This document shows, one piece after another, positions 22,028-29,329 of a stretch of DNA of 29,499 bases. A program made the position numbers and the translations under genes. Source of the stretch: Bacillus sp. X1(2014) (lineage in GTDB: Bacteria; Bacillota; Bacilli; Bacillales_B; DSM-18226); assembly GCF_007678255.1 (NCBI RefSeq), contig NZ_VEED01000034.1, forward strand, positions 1 through 29,499. Direction: 5' to 3'. Position 1 is the stretch's first letter; each line of letters begins with the position of its first letter. The notes under the pieces are model-generated. The model ran no database searches, was not told where the DNA came from, and worked only from the letters and a program-made list of their open reading frames with translations.

Positions 22028-22711
22028 ATGTTTGGAACAATATTTAATACATTGATGATAATCATCGGGAGCACTGTTGGAAGCATCTTTAAAAAGGGGA
22101 TAAGAGATGAATATCATACTATTCTAATGCAGGCTATGGGATTAGTTGCTCTGGGATTAGGAATCAATGGACTGGTACAACATTTACCTTCCAGCAAATA
22201 TCCAGTACTTTTTATTGTAAGTTTAGCAGTAGGGGGATTACTCGGTCAAAGACTTAATTTGGAATCCAAATTTAATGCTTTTGTTAATAAATATTCTAAG
22301 GGTAATTTAGCAGAAGGGTTATCTACCGCAATTCTTTTATTTTGTATTGGAACGATATCTATATTAGGCCCTGTAGAGGCTGCGTTAAAGGGAGATTATA
22401 CGTATCTGCTTGCAAATGGGATGTTGGATGGAATTACTTCAATTGTACTAGCATCCACATTTGGCATTGGTATAGCTGTAGCAGGCATTGTTTTATTTGT
22501 ATGGCAGGGTTCCATTTATTTAATTGCTCTTTTAATGGAGAACTCCATCAATAATGATCTTCTAAATGAAATGACTATTGTAGGAGGTATATTGATAGTC
22601 GCATCTGGTTTAAGTGTTTTGGGCATTAAGAAATGTAATACCTTAAATCTTTTGCCATCATTAATGATTCCTCCTATTGTATTTTTGATCATTAATTTAT
22701 TCCACTTATAA
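22028..22711 (+). CDS. DUF554 membrane protein, YdfK/YqgA-like
   Basis: 227-residue integral membrane protein of the DUF554 family. Typical start GTIFNTLMIIIGSTVGSIFKKG, conserved AMGLVALGLGINGL at about 35-48, SLAVGGLLGQRLNLE at about 62-76, and GNLAEGLSTAILLFCIGTISILGPVEAALKGDYTYLLANGMLDGI at about 90-135; six to seven hydrophobic segments. Its biochemical function is unknown. AAAGGAG at 22014-22020 favours the ATG at 22028 over the upstream starts (21959, 22022). It probably shares transcription with the MerR gene in part; whether MerR controls it is unproven. Confidence 0.88.
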   Translation: MFGTIFNTLMIIIGSTVGSIFKKGIRDEYHTILMQAMGLVALGLGINGLVQHLPSSKYPVLFIVSLAVGGLLGQRLNLESKFNAFVNKYSKGNLAEGLSTAILLFCIGTISILGPVEAALKGDYTYLLANGMLDGITSIVLASTFGIGIAVAGIVLFVWQGSIYLIALLMENSINNDLLNEMTIVGGILIVASGLSVLGIKKCNTLNLLPSLMIPPIVFLIINLFHL

Positions 22712-22740
22712 TATTTGGGATGAGCAAATCCATACATCGA

Positions 22741-22775
22741 AAAACAGCGGTAAATGAATGATTTACCACTGTTTT
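22741..22775. terminator. Bidirectional terminator
   Basis: AAAACAGCGGTAAAT, loop GAATG, ATTTACCACTGTTTT: 14 pairs with one central mismatch. It lies between the convergent YdfK-like and TetR genes and can serve both. Confidence 0.8.
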
Positions 22776-22828
22776 GATGGGAAAGAATCCTATGTTAAAT
22801 TTTATCTATGGCTGCGTTTAATAATGAA

Positions 22829-23374
22829 TTATAAATTCCTTTCTAATAAAATTCCTACTTGCTCTGCCATAACTAGAGGTGGATAAGGCATTCCATTCGT
22901 AATCCACCATTCCACAATTCCCACATATGAAGTGACAATAAATTGAAGAAGAACATCTTCAATTAATTCATGGTTTTTTCCTTGGGATGTATCGATTTCA
23001 TCCTTGAACTCTTCTACGAGAAACTCATGGAACTGCCTACGAAAAGATGGAGCTCCTTTACTTGCTAGCATCGTCGAAAAGAATAAATAATTACTATCAA
23101 GGTATTCAAACCAGGGCAAATTCGCATCTTTAAAATCCATTTCAGAAGTGGCTTCGCAGATTTCCCCCATTTGATTAATATGCTCCTCAATAATTTTATC
23201 AAGTAAATCAAACTTATCCACGTAATGAAGATAGATCGTTCCTCGGCTAACATTTGCGTGATCGGAAATGTCCTGAATGGTAATGTCATCGAATTTTTTT
23301 TCAGACATCAGCTCAATCAAGGCTTTTTTTATGGCTTCTTGACTTTTGGCTATTCTTCTATCTACTTTAGGCAT
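22829..23374 (-). CDS. TetR-family repressor
   Basis: 181 residues from the ATG at 23374; a TTG at 23389 is an alternative and neither has a clear ribosome site. The DNA-binding domain is at the N-terminus: KSQEAIKKALIELMSEKKFDDITIQDISDHANVSRGTIYLHYVDKFDLL. The C-terminal ligand domain (about 65-181) has the SNYLFFSTML and FIVTSYVGIVEWWITNGMPYPPLVMAEQV features of the TetR_C_7/DhaS-like group. It is divergent from the SDR gene at 23609, the classical arrangement for a TetR repressor and its target. Ligand unknown. Confidence 0.88.
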   Translation of the reverse strand: MPKVDRRIAKSQEAIKKALIELMSEKKFDDITIQDISDHANVSRGTIYLHYVDKFDLLDKIIEEHINQMGEICEATSEMDFKDANLPWFEYLDSNYLFFSTMLASKGAPSFRRQFHEFLVEEFKDEIDTSQGKNHELIEDVLLQFIVTSYVGIVEWWITNGMPYPPLVMAEQVGILLERNL

Positions 23375-23459
23375 TTTAAGATTAACCAACTTTCTTAAAA
23401 GATAATGAACAATTTTATTTGATTTGATTTCTATTAAACAAATTGCGTTGAATTAACAA

Positions 23460-23487
23460 TTGAAAAGATCCTATATCTTTATATAAT
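23460..23487 (+). promoter_or_regulatory. Sigma-A-type promoter for the SDR gene
   Basis: TTGAAA and TATAAT with a 16-nt spacer, in the divergent TetR-SDR intergenic region. The segment after it (TAGACGCGTGTTCA at 23489-23502) would cover the transcription start and contains the palindrome ACGCGT, a possible operator position. Confidence 0.55.
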
Positions 23488-23608
23488 AATAGACGCGTGT
23501 TCAATTATATGTCATTGTACATCTTTTTACTAGCATTGAATTGTATTACCTACGGAATGATAAAGCAAACCATAAATAATCCTAGAAAAAAATTAAGGAG
23601 GACATACT

Positions 23609-24442
23609 ATGAAGGAAGTTATACTTTGGACCGGTGCTGGACAGATTGGCATGGCAATAGCTAGAAGAATCGGTTTTGGTAAGAAAATAATTGTTGGTGA
23701 TAAGAACCTAGTTAATGCCAATTCTATTGCAAAAATGATGAAAGAATCCGGGTTTGATGTGGTACCTGTCAAAACGGACATTTCTTCCAGAAAATCTATT
23801 TTAAATTTGATAACAGAAGCTCAGAAGTATGGTGAAATCACAGCACTTATCAACGCAGCCGGCGTGTCACCTAGTCAGGCACCTATTGAAACCATTTTGA
23901 AGGTGGATTTGTACGGAACGGCAGTATTACTGGAGGAAGTAGGTAAGGTAATAGCTCATGGAGGCGTTGGTGTAACAATTTCCAGTCAATCTGGACATAG
24001 AATGTCTCAATTGGGAGTTGAAATTGATGAACAGCTAGCAACAACCCCAACTGAAGAACTCCTTAGTTTGGAAGTCCTTCGGCGAGAAAATATCAAGGAT
24101 ACGTTGCACGCTTATCAAATGGCGAAACGATGCAATGTGAAGCGCGTAATGTTTGAATCTATACGTTGGGGGAAGAAAAACGCTCGGATCAATTCCATTT
24201 CCCCAGGGATTATCGTAACACCATTAGCTATAGACGAATTCAATGGTCCAAGAGGAGATTTTTATAAGAATATGTTTGCTAAGTGCCCTGCTGGCCGACC
24301 AGGAACAGCTGATGAGGTTGCAAATGTTGCAGAACTGCTGATGATGCCGCAGGGAGCTTTCATCACCGGTTCTGATTTTCTAATTGACGGTGGAGCAACT
24401 GCTTCTTATTTTTACGGACCACTTAAACCAACAGAACAATGA
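23609..24442 (+). CDS. Short-chain dehydrogenase/reductase
   Basis: 277-residue NAD(P)-dependent oxidoreductase with a Rossmann fold. TGAGQIG at residues 8-14 is the glycine-rich cofactor motif, INAAG at 81-85 the NNAG equivalent, TISSQSG at 123-129 holds the catalytic Ser, YQMAK at 169-173 gives Tyr169 and Lys173, and NSISPGIIVTPL follows. Asp31 after strand 2 suggests NAD preference. A roughly 30-residue insertion between the Ser strand and the Tyr helix (RMSQLGVEIDEQLATTPTEELLSLEV) is typical of some actinomycete-like and Bacillus SDRs. AAGGAGG 7-8 nt before the ATG is strong. Its regulator is probably the divergent TetR. Substrate unknown. Confidence 0.92.
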   Translation: MKEVILWTGAGQIGMAIARRIGFGKKIIVGDKNLVNANSIAKMMKESGFDVVPVKTDISSRKSILNLITEAQKYGEITALINAAGVSPSQAPIETILKVDLYGTAVLLEEVGKVIAHGGVGVTISSQSGHRMSQLGVEIDEQLATTPTEELLSLEVLRRENIKDTLHAYQMAKRCNVKRVMFESIRWGKKNARINSISPGIIVTPLAIDEFNGPRGDFYKNMFAKCPAGRPGTADEVANVAELLMMPQGAFITGSDFLIDGGATASYFYGPLKPTEQ

Positions 24443-24465
24443 AAAATCTTTGAGAGATAGAAATT

Positions 24466-24486
24466 CTGCAGGTTGGTTGAAGAAGG
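24466..24486 (+). repeat. Intergenic repeat, half module
   Basis: CTGCAGGTTGG and TTGAAGAAGG: only the right half of a module, 24 nt after the SDR stop and 67 nt before the next start. Confidence 0.55.
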
Positions 24487-24553
24487 AATCTGTTTTTATT
24501 TGTAGAATTTCTAATGAAATAGAAAAATTAGAGAAACGAGGGAAATAATTACA

Positions 24554-24901
24554 ATGATAAAAGGTTTCGGAGGAATATTTTGGAGGACTAAAAATCTAGA
24601 AGCTACAAAAAAATGGTACAGTGAAGTGTTGAAGATTGAAATAGAAAATTGGAATGGGACTATCATCAAACCCCAGCCAGGAAATGAAACGATCTTTTCT
24701 TTCTTTACTGAAGATGACAGCTATTTCCCAACAGAACAGCAAGTGATGTTAAATTTCGAAGTTTATGATCTAAACGAGACGATTAAGCATCTTGAACAAA
24801 TTGGTGTACCTCTTGCAAAGGAAAAAGAAATTGGTGATTTTGGTAAGTTTATTTGGATTAAAGATCCTGAAGGCAGACTAGTTGAGTTATGGGAAAGATA
24901 A
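24554..24901 (+). CDS. VOC family (glyoxalase-like) protein
   Basis: 115-residue single-domain VOC protein with the usual beta-alpha-beta-beta-beta halves: GFGGIFWRTKNLEATKKWYSEVL at the N-terminus, and a second half VMLNFEVYDLNETIKHLEQIG, then FGKFIWIKDPEGRLVELWE. The final Glu of VELWE is a typical metal ligand, but the first-half ligand position is Phe or Trp, so metal binding is uncertain. ACGAGGG before the ATG is an acceptable ribosome site. It lies just after the SDR gene and may share its transcript. Function (lyase, dioxygenase or resistance) cannot be told. Confidence 0.8.
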   Translation: MIKGFGGIFWRTKNLEATKKWYSEVLKIEIENWNGTIIKPQPGNETIFSFFTEDDSYFPTEQQVMLNFEVYDLNETIKHLEQIGVPLAKEKEIGDFGKFIWIKDPEGRLVELWER

Positions 24902-24950
24902 ACGAGATATATTATTTCTATTCTTTGAATTTTATTTAAGGTTTAAAACA

Positions 24951-25106
24951 ATGGATTATTTAGTGTTTTCAGAGATTGATGTAACTGAACAGTTGCATAA
25001 TATGGCTAAGAAAAACATTAATTTTAATAAAATATTTGAATTGAATAAAATTCCTCATATAACCTTAGGTCCTGATGGTCAATGGCTAAATATCAATGAG
25101 TATTAA
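24951..25106 (+). CDS. Possible small protein, 51 aa
   Basis: MDYLVFSEIDVTEQLHNMAKK opens a short frame ending in ITLGPDGQWLNINEY. It reads protein-like (mixed strand and helix), but only a weak AAGG lies upstream, and it could equally be the C-terminal fragment of a lost gene. No family recognised. Confidence 0.35.
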   Translation: MDYLVFSEIDVTEQLHNMAKKNINFNKIFELNKIPHITLGPDGQWLNINEY

Positions 25107-25375
25107 AATAAAGTCTTATTCTAGAAACAAATGCAAGAGTTAAAGATCGCCATCAATTACAGTATTCCACCATTTTCTTTCCATTAATATTCCCGTTATT
25201 AACTTTAGCTTATTTATGTATAGTTTATTTGCCCATTAATAAAAATCAAGCCGGCAGTCACTATAAACTGCCGGTTATTTTTTGCAAATATATAATGTCA
25301 AGCAATTATCTAAAAGGAACCAGAACCTTTGATCAACTTGTTTTTATAACATAACATAGTAAAAGGAAGAGGCAA
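25107..25375. other. Spacer with a terminator, no supported gene
   Basis: A start-less open frame (about 25115-25350) contains one hydrophobic stretch (FFPLIFPLLTLAYLCIVYL), but it runs through the terminator at 25251 and lacks a ribosome site, so it is not called. The region may be what is left of a lost gene. Confidence 0.35.
25251..25283 (+). terminator. Rho-independent terminator
   Basis: CCGGCAGT, an 8-nt loop, ACTGCCGG, then TTATTTTTTG: perfect 8-bp GC-rich stem, 145 nt beyond the frame at 24951-25106. Confidence 0.85.
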
Positions 25376-25483
25376 ATGTCCATTACAATAAGAAGAAAAA
25401 TTTTAGCTGCCATAATTAGTAGTTCATTAGGAGTTAATTTGTTTATTCAATTTACGGACAGGTTGGTTCAAGAAGGATTTTAA
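25376..25483 (+). CDS. Possible 35-aa membrane peptide
   Basis: MSITIRRKILAAIISSSLGV is followed by NLFIQFTDRLVQEGF. Three positive residues precede a hydrophobic helix of about 17 residues. AAAGGAAGAGG 4-5 nt upstream of the ATG is a strong ribosome site. The last eleven codons are made of the repeat module at 25451-25476, so either the gene has captured the repeat as its end or it is an older gene cut by it. No homologue known. Confidence 0.4.
   Translation: MSITIRRKILAAIISSSLGVNLFIQFTDRLVQEGF
25451..25476 (+). repeat. Intergenic repeat, single module
   Basis: TTTACGGACAGGTTGG and TTCAAGAAGG. A degenerate module, 59 nt before the next gene. Confidence 0.6.
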
Positions 25484-25535
25484 ATCCCCTTGGAGAATTT
25501 TTAGATTATCCTATTTAAAGAGAAGTGATTTATAG

Positions 25536-25979
25536 ATGAAATATCAGCAAATGGATTTCACTGAAGAACTAAAGATAAAGATAAAAAATACTGAATCGTC
25601 ATTAAAAAAACATGTCGAAAAATTGTTAAATGAGAATAAATCTGTTTTTCTTAAGAAGAACTTACAATTTGATGCTGATTTTAATAAAGATGGCGATGAC
25701 CCTTTTAAGCCTGGGTATAGTTCCTCAGTTGCAATAAGTATTTCTGATAAAACTGACAAAAATGGCGAACTTATAGACTTACATATTATTAAAATATGGG
25801 AATGTGAACGCATCCTCTTAGGTATGCCAATTTCAAAACACATACTAGGAAGCAAGATTATTGGTGAACTACTTGATGAAACATTAGAAGAAATTAAAGA
25901 TGAATTAAAGGAATATATTGAGGAATTATTAGAGGATGCAAATCAGAGTTCTTCAACAACAAACGGGGGCAAGAGCTGA
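25536..25979 (+). CDS. Hypothetical protein, 147 aa
   Basis: Not recognised. The N-terminal part (about 1-45) is a charged helix (EELKIKIKNTESSLKKHVEKLLNENK), the middle has strands (SSSVAISISDKTDKNGELID, LHIIKIWECER) and the end is a highly acidic helix (GELLDETLEEIKDELKEYIEELLEDANQ). The last residues SSSTTNGGKS are encoded by the repeat: AACAAACGGGGGCAAGAGCTGA contributes the tail and the TGA stop. AGAGAAG upstream is a modest ribosome site. The repeat-derived tail suggests the original stop was lost when the repeat arrived. Confidence 0.68.
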   Translation: MKYQQMDFTEELKIKIKNTESSLKKHVEKLLNENKSVFLKKNLQFDADFNKDGDDPFKPGYSSSVAISISDKTDKNGELIDLHIIKIWECERILLGMPISKHILGSKIIGELLDETLEEIKDELKEYIEELLEDANQSSSTTNGGKS

Positions 25980-26047
25980 AGATTAAGATCGTGCTGCGGT
26001 CTTTTCTTTTTCAACTAATGTGGCAGGTTAGCGGAATAATAGGAAGG
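25957..26047 (+). repeat. Intergenic repeat, complete copy
   Basis: ACAACAAACGGGGGCAAGAG and CTGAAGATTAAG; terminator GATCG-TGCTG-CGGTC with TTTTC (25987-26010); then AACTAATGTGGCAGGTTAG and CGGAATAATAGG. The left part codes for the end of the preceding protein. Confidence 0.85.
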
Positions 26048-26096
26048 TAATCTATATCACTTTATCTAGTTATTTCGAAGGAAGGAGAAATAATCA

Positions 26097-26288
26097 ATGG
26101 GAATGACATACGAAGATTGTAAAAAAGTTATTAGAAATATGGAAGAAAGACTGGATTACCACAAGATGTTAGCCAGGTACACAAAACAAACAGTAAAGTT
26201 AAAAAAACATCAAGCTGACATAAAATACTGGGACGAAGCAATACAGCAAGTAAAAGAGGACTTTGGCTCTGTTTATTATAATAGATAA
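26097..26288 (+). CDS. Small helical protein, 63 aa
   Basis: A charged, almost wholly alpha-helical protein likely to form a helical hairpin or coiled coil: TYEDCKKVIRNMEERLDYHKML, then KLKKHQADIKYWDEAIQQVKED. One Cys at position 8. AAGGAG at 26082-26087, 9 nt before the ATG, is strong. No family recognised. A single-gene unit between repeats at 25957 and 26355. Confidence 0.65.
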   Translation: MGMTYEDCKKVIRNMEERLDYHKMLARYTKQTVKLKKHQADIKYWDEAIQQVKEDFGSVYYNR

Positions 26289-26354
26289 AATAGAAGAACT
26301 GTCTTTAACTTATCGGGATCGATACTTCTATAAAGTAGGATAACTTTTTCTTAT

Positions 26355-26380
26355 TGAAGTAACGGAGCATGTTTAATAAG
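26355..26380 (+). repeat. Intergenic repeat, single module
   Basis: TGAAGTAACGGAGCATG and TTTAATAAG. A degenerate module 58 nt before the next gene; a TATAAT box (26406-26411) lies in between. Confidence 0.6.
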
Positions 26381-26438
26381 AACTGATATAATTTGGTATT
26401 AATTTGTATAATGAGTATCAGTTTCAAGGAGGTACAAA

Positions 26439-27059
26439 ATGCATCAAATACAGAAAAAGTCTGATACTTTAATCATTGTAATACATGAAATTTATGGAAT
26501 TAACCAACATATGCTGAGTTTTTGTGATTTATTATCGAAACAGAATTTTAATGTCATTTGTCCAAATTTATTAGAACGAGAGATACCTTTTGATTATACA
26601 CAAGAGGAAGATGCTTATCGTAATTTTATGGTCAACGTGGGATTCGCTTATGCTTTGCATAAAATAAAAAATATTTTATCAGATGTTAAAGATGAATACG
26701 AAAAAATATTTATTATTGGATTTAGTGTAGGGGCGACTATTGCATGGTTATGTAGTGACCAGGACTGTGTCGATGGAATAGTCGGATACTATGGTTCCCG
26801 TATTAGGAATTACATGGAATTAACACCACAATGTCCTACAATACTATTCTTTCCGCAAGAAGAACAATCATTTAATGTGGATGAGTTAATTTTAGATTTA
26901 GAAAAAATGAATATCGAAATTCATAAATTTAACGGAAAACACGGATTCAGTGACCCATACTCTTCAGAATATAATGAAAAATTAGCACAAAAAGCATTTA
27001 GTGAAATGATGAAATTTTTTAAGAACCATTATTTAATCAACTGTTGTGTTATTAGCTAA
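26439..27059 (+). CDS. Dienelactone hydrolase-like alpha/beta hydrolase
   Basis: 206-residue alpha/beta hydrolase. The order of motifs fits the dienelactone hydrolase family: IVIHEIYGIN at residues 13-22 with the Glu of the nucleophile network, the nucleophile elbow GFSVGA at 94-99 and the catalytic His in GKHGFSDP at 166-173. The nucleophile is Ser96, not the Cys of classical dienelactone hydrolases. The catalytic Asp is expected near 140-145, where FFPQEEQSF has only Glu. CAAGGAGG before the ATG is strong. Its TAA stop belongs to GCTAACGGGTGC of the repeat at 27054, and the last residues (NCCVIS) are unlike the family's usual end. Confidence 0.82.
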   Translation: MHQIQKKSDTLIIVIHEIYGINQHMLSFCDLLSKQNFNVICPNLLEREIPFDYTQEEDAYRNFMVNVGFAYALHKIKNILSDVKDEYEKIFIIGFSVGATIAWLCSDQDCVDGIVGYYGSRIRNYMELTPQCPTILFFPQEEQSFNVDELILDLEKMNIEIHKFNGKHGFSDPYSSEYNEKLAQKAFSEMMKFFKNHYLINCCVIS

Positions 27060-27123
27060 CGGGTGCATTCCTTTAATAAGGAATGTTTTCTTATTCAACA
27101 AACGAGCTGTATAGTTGTATAAG
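27054..27123 (+). repeat. Intergenic repeat with fused terminator
   Basis: AGCTAACGGGTGCATTCC; here the module tail itself forms the terminator CATTCCTT-TAAT-AAGGAATG with TTTTC (27066-27090). A second degenerate module, AACAAACGAGCTGTATAG and TTGTATAAG, follows. Confidence 0.75.
27066..27090 (+). terminator. Terminator built from the module tail
   Basis: CATTCCTT, loop TAAT, AAGGAATG, then TTTTCTT: perfect 8-bp stem 7 nt after the stop of the hydrolase gene. Confidence 0.82.
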
Positions 27124-27236
27124 CTATATAAGGAAGCAATAGTTTTCATTTTACTTAAAAACTATGCATTCTTATAAAAATTAACAACGACATGAATGTA
27201 GGCTATTTTTCATACATTAATTTGGGAGGTGATGAA

Positions 27237-27680
27237 ATGGCAAGAGTCAGGGCTAGAAGTCATGAAGTAGATGAAATGGCAAGAATGATGAGAGCAGAAG
27301 CAGAGGGCGAAGGACAGCAAGGAATGTTATATGTTGGAAATGTAATAATAAATCGTGTTGTAGCAGAATGCTTAGATTTTAAAAGTGTAAACAATATTCA
27401 TGATGTAATATTTCAAGTACAAGGAGGAAATTATTCTTTTGAAGCAGTGCAAAAAGGGAATGTATTTTATCAAAGATCAAGAACTTCTGAAAGAAGATTA
27501 GCACAACAAAATATTAATTCTTGGAGAGATCATCCTGCGAAATATGCACTTTGGTATTTTAATCCAACGGCGCCAGCGTGTCCTCCTACATGGTACGGTC
27601 AACCTCATTCTGGTCAATTTAAAGAACATTGTTTTTATGAACCAAAACCTGGAACATGTGATAGTGTTTATAGGGGTTAG
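27237..27680 (+). CDS. cwlJ: Spore cortex-lytic enzyme CwlJ
   Basis: 147-residue cell-wall hydrolase of the SleB/CwlJ family, which breaks down spore cortex peptidoglycan during germination. It follows B. subtilis CwlJ closely as I recall it: VRARSHEVDEMARMMRAEAEGEGQQGM (presumed catalytic Glu21), GNVIINRVV, FYQRSRTSERRLAQQNIN, AKYALWYFNP and the C-terminal QFKEHCFYEPKPGTCDSVY. GGGAGGTGAT at 27224-27233 marks the ATG at 27237; the frame extends upstream without support. There is no signal peptide, as in CwlJ, which is placed in the coat by other proteins. The partner gerQ, adjacent in B. subtilis, is not here. It may be a stand-alone paralogue like the second cwlJ of the B. cereus group. Confidence 0.93.
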   Translation: MARVRARSHEVDEMARMMRAEAEGEGQQGMLYVGNVIINRVVAECLDFKSVNNIHDVIFQVQGGNYSFEAVQKGNVFYQRSRTSERRLAQQNINSWRDHPAKYALWYFNPTAPACPPTWYGQPHSGQFKEHCFYEPKPGTCDSVYRG

Positions 27681-27689
27681 GCTTATTTT

Positions 27690-27714
27690 TTAATGAGGCA
27701 GGTTAGTGAAAGCA
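27690..27714 (+). repeat. Intergenic repeat, half module
   Basis: TTAATGAGGCAGGTTAG and TGAAAGCAC, 10 nt after the cwlJ stop. Confidence 0.5.
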
Positions 27715-27830
27715 CATTTTGGATGGACTTTCTTTACAATAATAAGTACTTGATAAATATTTATTATACTTTAGATATAGCTAAATGGATATGTTGCAAT
27801 AAAAGGGGTTAGGACTTCCCAAAATCTAAA

Positions 27831-27905
27831 TCTTATTCAACCAGGAGTTGCATCGGCAGCTCTTTTTTTTATTATTGAGCTAACGTACAGGTAATTTGAA
27901 CAAGG
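27831..27905 (+). repeat. Intergenic repeat with terminator
   Basis: TCTTATTCAACCAGG; terminator AGTTGC-ATCG-GCAGCT with a nine-T run (27846-27870); then TGAGCTAACGTACAGGTAA and TTTGAACAAGG. Confidence 0.75.
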
Positions 27906-27962
27906 ATTTTGGTGAATTATATGGTATTAAATAGTTATTGATAATTTTTAGGGGGAGCAAAA

Positions 27963-28160
27963 TTGCGTAAGAAGGTTTTGTTATTAAAAATTTTTGGTTT
28001 AGCTTTTTTTCTTGTCCCAATCTTCATTACCAGATTTAAAATGGTTCCCAATATATCTTGGAGAATTTTTTATTTTACTTCTGGAATAGCTCTTCTTTTT
28101 CTTTTGGTAACAGACATTTTAGAGTGGAAAATATCAAAAAGAAAAGCGAATAAGGGGTAA
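27963..28160 (+). CDS. Small two-helix membrane protein
   Basis: 65 residues from a TTG start; GGGGGAG lies 6 nt upstream. Hydrophobic segments at about residues 4-22 (KVLLLKIFGLAFFLVPIFI) and 32-50 (SWRIFYFTSGIALLFLLVTDI), then a basic tail KISKRKANKG. Family not recognised. A single-gene unit between repeats at 27831 and 28192. Confidence 0.62.
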   Translation: MRKKVLLLKIFGLAFFLVPIFITRFKMVPNISWRIFYFTSGIALLFLLVTDILEWKISKRKANKG

Positions 28161-28191
28161 AAATTAACTCGTTCCATTGTGTATTGATTTT

Positions 28192-28240
28192 GAACTAATA
28201 GGTAAATGAGTTGAAGATTGGGATTGCAGCGGGGGACCAA
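28192..28240 (+). repeat. Intergenic repeat, decayed copy
   Basis: GAACTAATAGGTAAATGAG and TTGAAGATTGG, then GGATTGCAGCGGGGGACC, a terminator-like part whose pairing and T-run have been lost. Confidence 0.55.
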
Positions 28241-28392
28241 CAAATTGGGAAAAACAACAATCTCCTGTATCACCGTAAGAAACTTAAAACAAACTATTGC
28301 TTGTTTAACTATAGAGCAGTTTGTTTAGGAAGGATAGCTAAGAAAAATGGCGAATTTATACAGTATATAAGTAACACTTGGAGGTTTAATCA

Positions 28393-28836
28393 TTGGGAAA
28401 ACGTTTTGAAATTATTTATGACCTAGAAATCCTACAAGGCACTTGTTACGTTGAAATAAAACCAGGTAAATACTCAGGGGATAATTGGAACAAGGGTTCA
28501 ATATTCTTTACAGATGAAACCTTTACCTACTTTTCAAAGGCAATTGAGAAACATTTTAAAAATTATTCTCTATGGGGTGTAAGTGAGATAAACAGGGACA
28601 CTTGGAAGTTAATTCTAGATGAACTTGAAAATCTCAAGAAATTTTTAATAAACGATCCTAAACCTAAAGAATTGAAGAATCATATTGAATTTCTATATTT
28701 AAAAATTACAGAGAAATATGTTTTAGAAAACCTAAATAATAATTTGAAATATTTGGTTAAAGTTATCACTGATTTTCAATCTTGGATAGCTGAGAAGAGT
28801 AAAAATAACGAGTACATCTCTATTTTAGGTGTATAA
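28393..28836 (+). CDS. Hypothetical protein, 147 aa
   Basis: Not recognised. Soluble; an N-terminal beta-rich part (RFEIIYDLEILQGTCYVEIKPGKYSG, GSIFFTDETFTYF) followed by helices (YFSKAIEKHFKNY, WKLILDELENLKKFL, YLVKVITDFQSWIAEKS). The start is TTG with TTGGAGG 10 nt upstream. Size and layout recall small immunity-like proteins, but no partner toxin is seen and this remains a guess. A single-gene unit bracketed by repeats. Confidence 0.65.
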   Translation: MGKRFEIIYDLEILQGTCYVEIKPGKYSGDNWNKGSIFFTDETFTYFSKAIEKHFKNYSLWGVSEINRDTWKLILDELENLKKFLINDPKPKELKNHIEFLYLKITEKYVLENLNNNLKYLVKVITDFQSWIAEKSKNNEYISILGV

Positions 28837-28880
28837 CCATTAATGCCTAAATTAAGGATTTGCTCAATGTGATTGACAAA

Positions 28881-28988
28881 AGTTTGTGAAAGTTCCTACT
28901 TAAACTAACGGGTGCTTATGTTTAACAAAGGGTTGCGGTGGCAGCTCTTTTTTCTTGTTCCACTAACGGGGCATATAGTTGAACAAGG
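28881..28988 (+). repeat. Intergenic repeat, complete copy
   Basis: AGTTTGTGAAAGTTCCTAC and TTAAACTAACGGGTGCTT; terminator GGGTTGC-GGTG-GCAGCTC with TTTTTT (28930-28953); then CACTAACGGGGCATATAG and TTGAACAAGG. Positions 28904-28917 match the group II intron's 5' exon at all 14 bases but are unoccupied. Confidence 0.88.
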
Positions 28989-29129
28989 ATTATAAAAAGT
29001 CTGTGTTGAAATATATACAGTAAAGATAGGTATTTTGGGTCAATTATTGAATATACAATTAATATATTTTTATATAAATTAAACAGAAAAAGGGATGTTA
29101 TTTTCCTTCTTATCGGAGGTAGAAAATAT

Positions 29130-29192
29130 TTGAGAGATTTTATTATCTTTGTTATCTTACCAATTCTAATATTCATCACTTTTTATTATTAA
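29130..29192 (+). CDS. Possible 20-aa membrane micropeptide
   Basis: A TTG start 9 nt after a perfect GGAGGT opens MRDFIIFVILPILIFITFYY, then TAA. It is a single hydrophobic helix with a charged N-terminus. Such peptides can be small membrane regulators or type I toxin-like, but chance is possible in AT-rich DNA. The good ribosome site and position after a repeat copy favour a real gene modestly. Confidence 0.4.
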   Translation: MRDFIIFVILPILIFITFYY

Positions 29193-29329
29193 TTAATTTC
29201 TTTTGGTCTTTTGAGGGGGCGGCTCCGTTAACCTTTTCTGCGGTAACGAATTTATTTGAATTTTGATAATTAATTTATTGCTAGGAGTATAACCGCTTAC
29301 CTAAGTCTGATAAATAGTCATTCCTTATG
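29193..29329. other. Spacer with weak inverted repeat
   Basis: CGTTAACC and GGTAACG (29227-29250) form a small imperfect hairpin. No gene found. Confidence 0.35.

Noticed and set aside
25115..25350. Start-less frame with one hydrophobic segment
   Set aside because: No start codon with a ribosome site, and it reads through the strong terminator at 25251-25283.
26439..27059. Lipase or peptidase call for the hydrolase
   Set aside because: The length, the early HEIYG segment and the GKHGF histidine fit the dienelactone hydrolase family better than either.
28211..28426. 71-codon frame starting in a decayed repeat
   Set aside because: It begins inside the repeat module, has no independent ribosome site and overlaps the better supported gene start at 28393.
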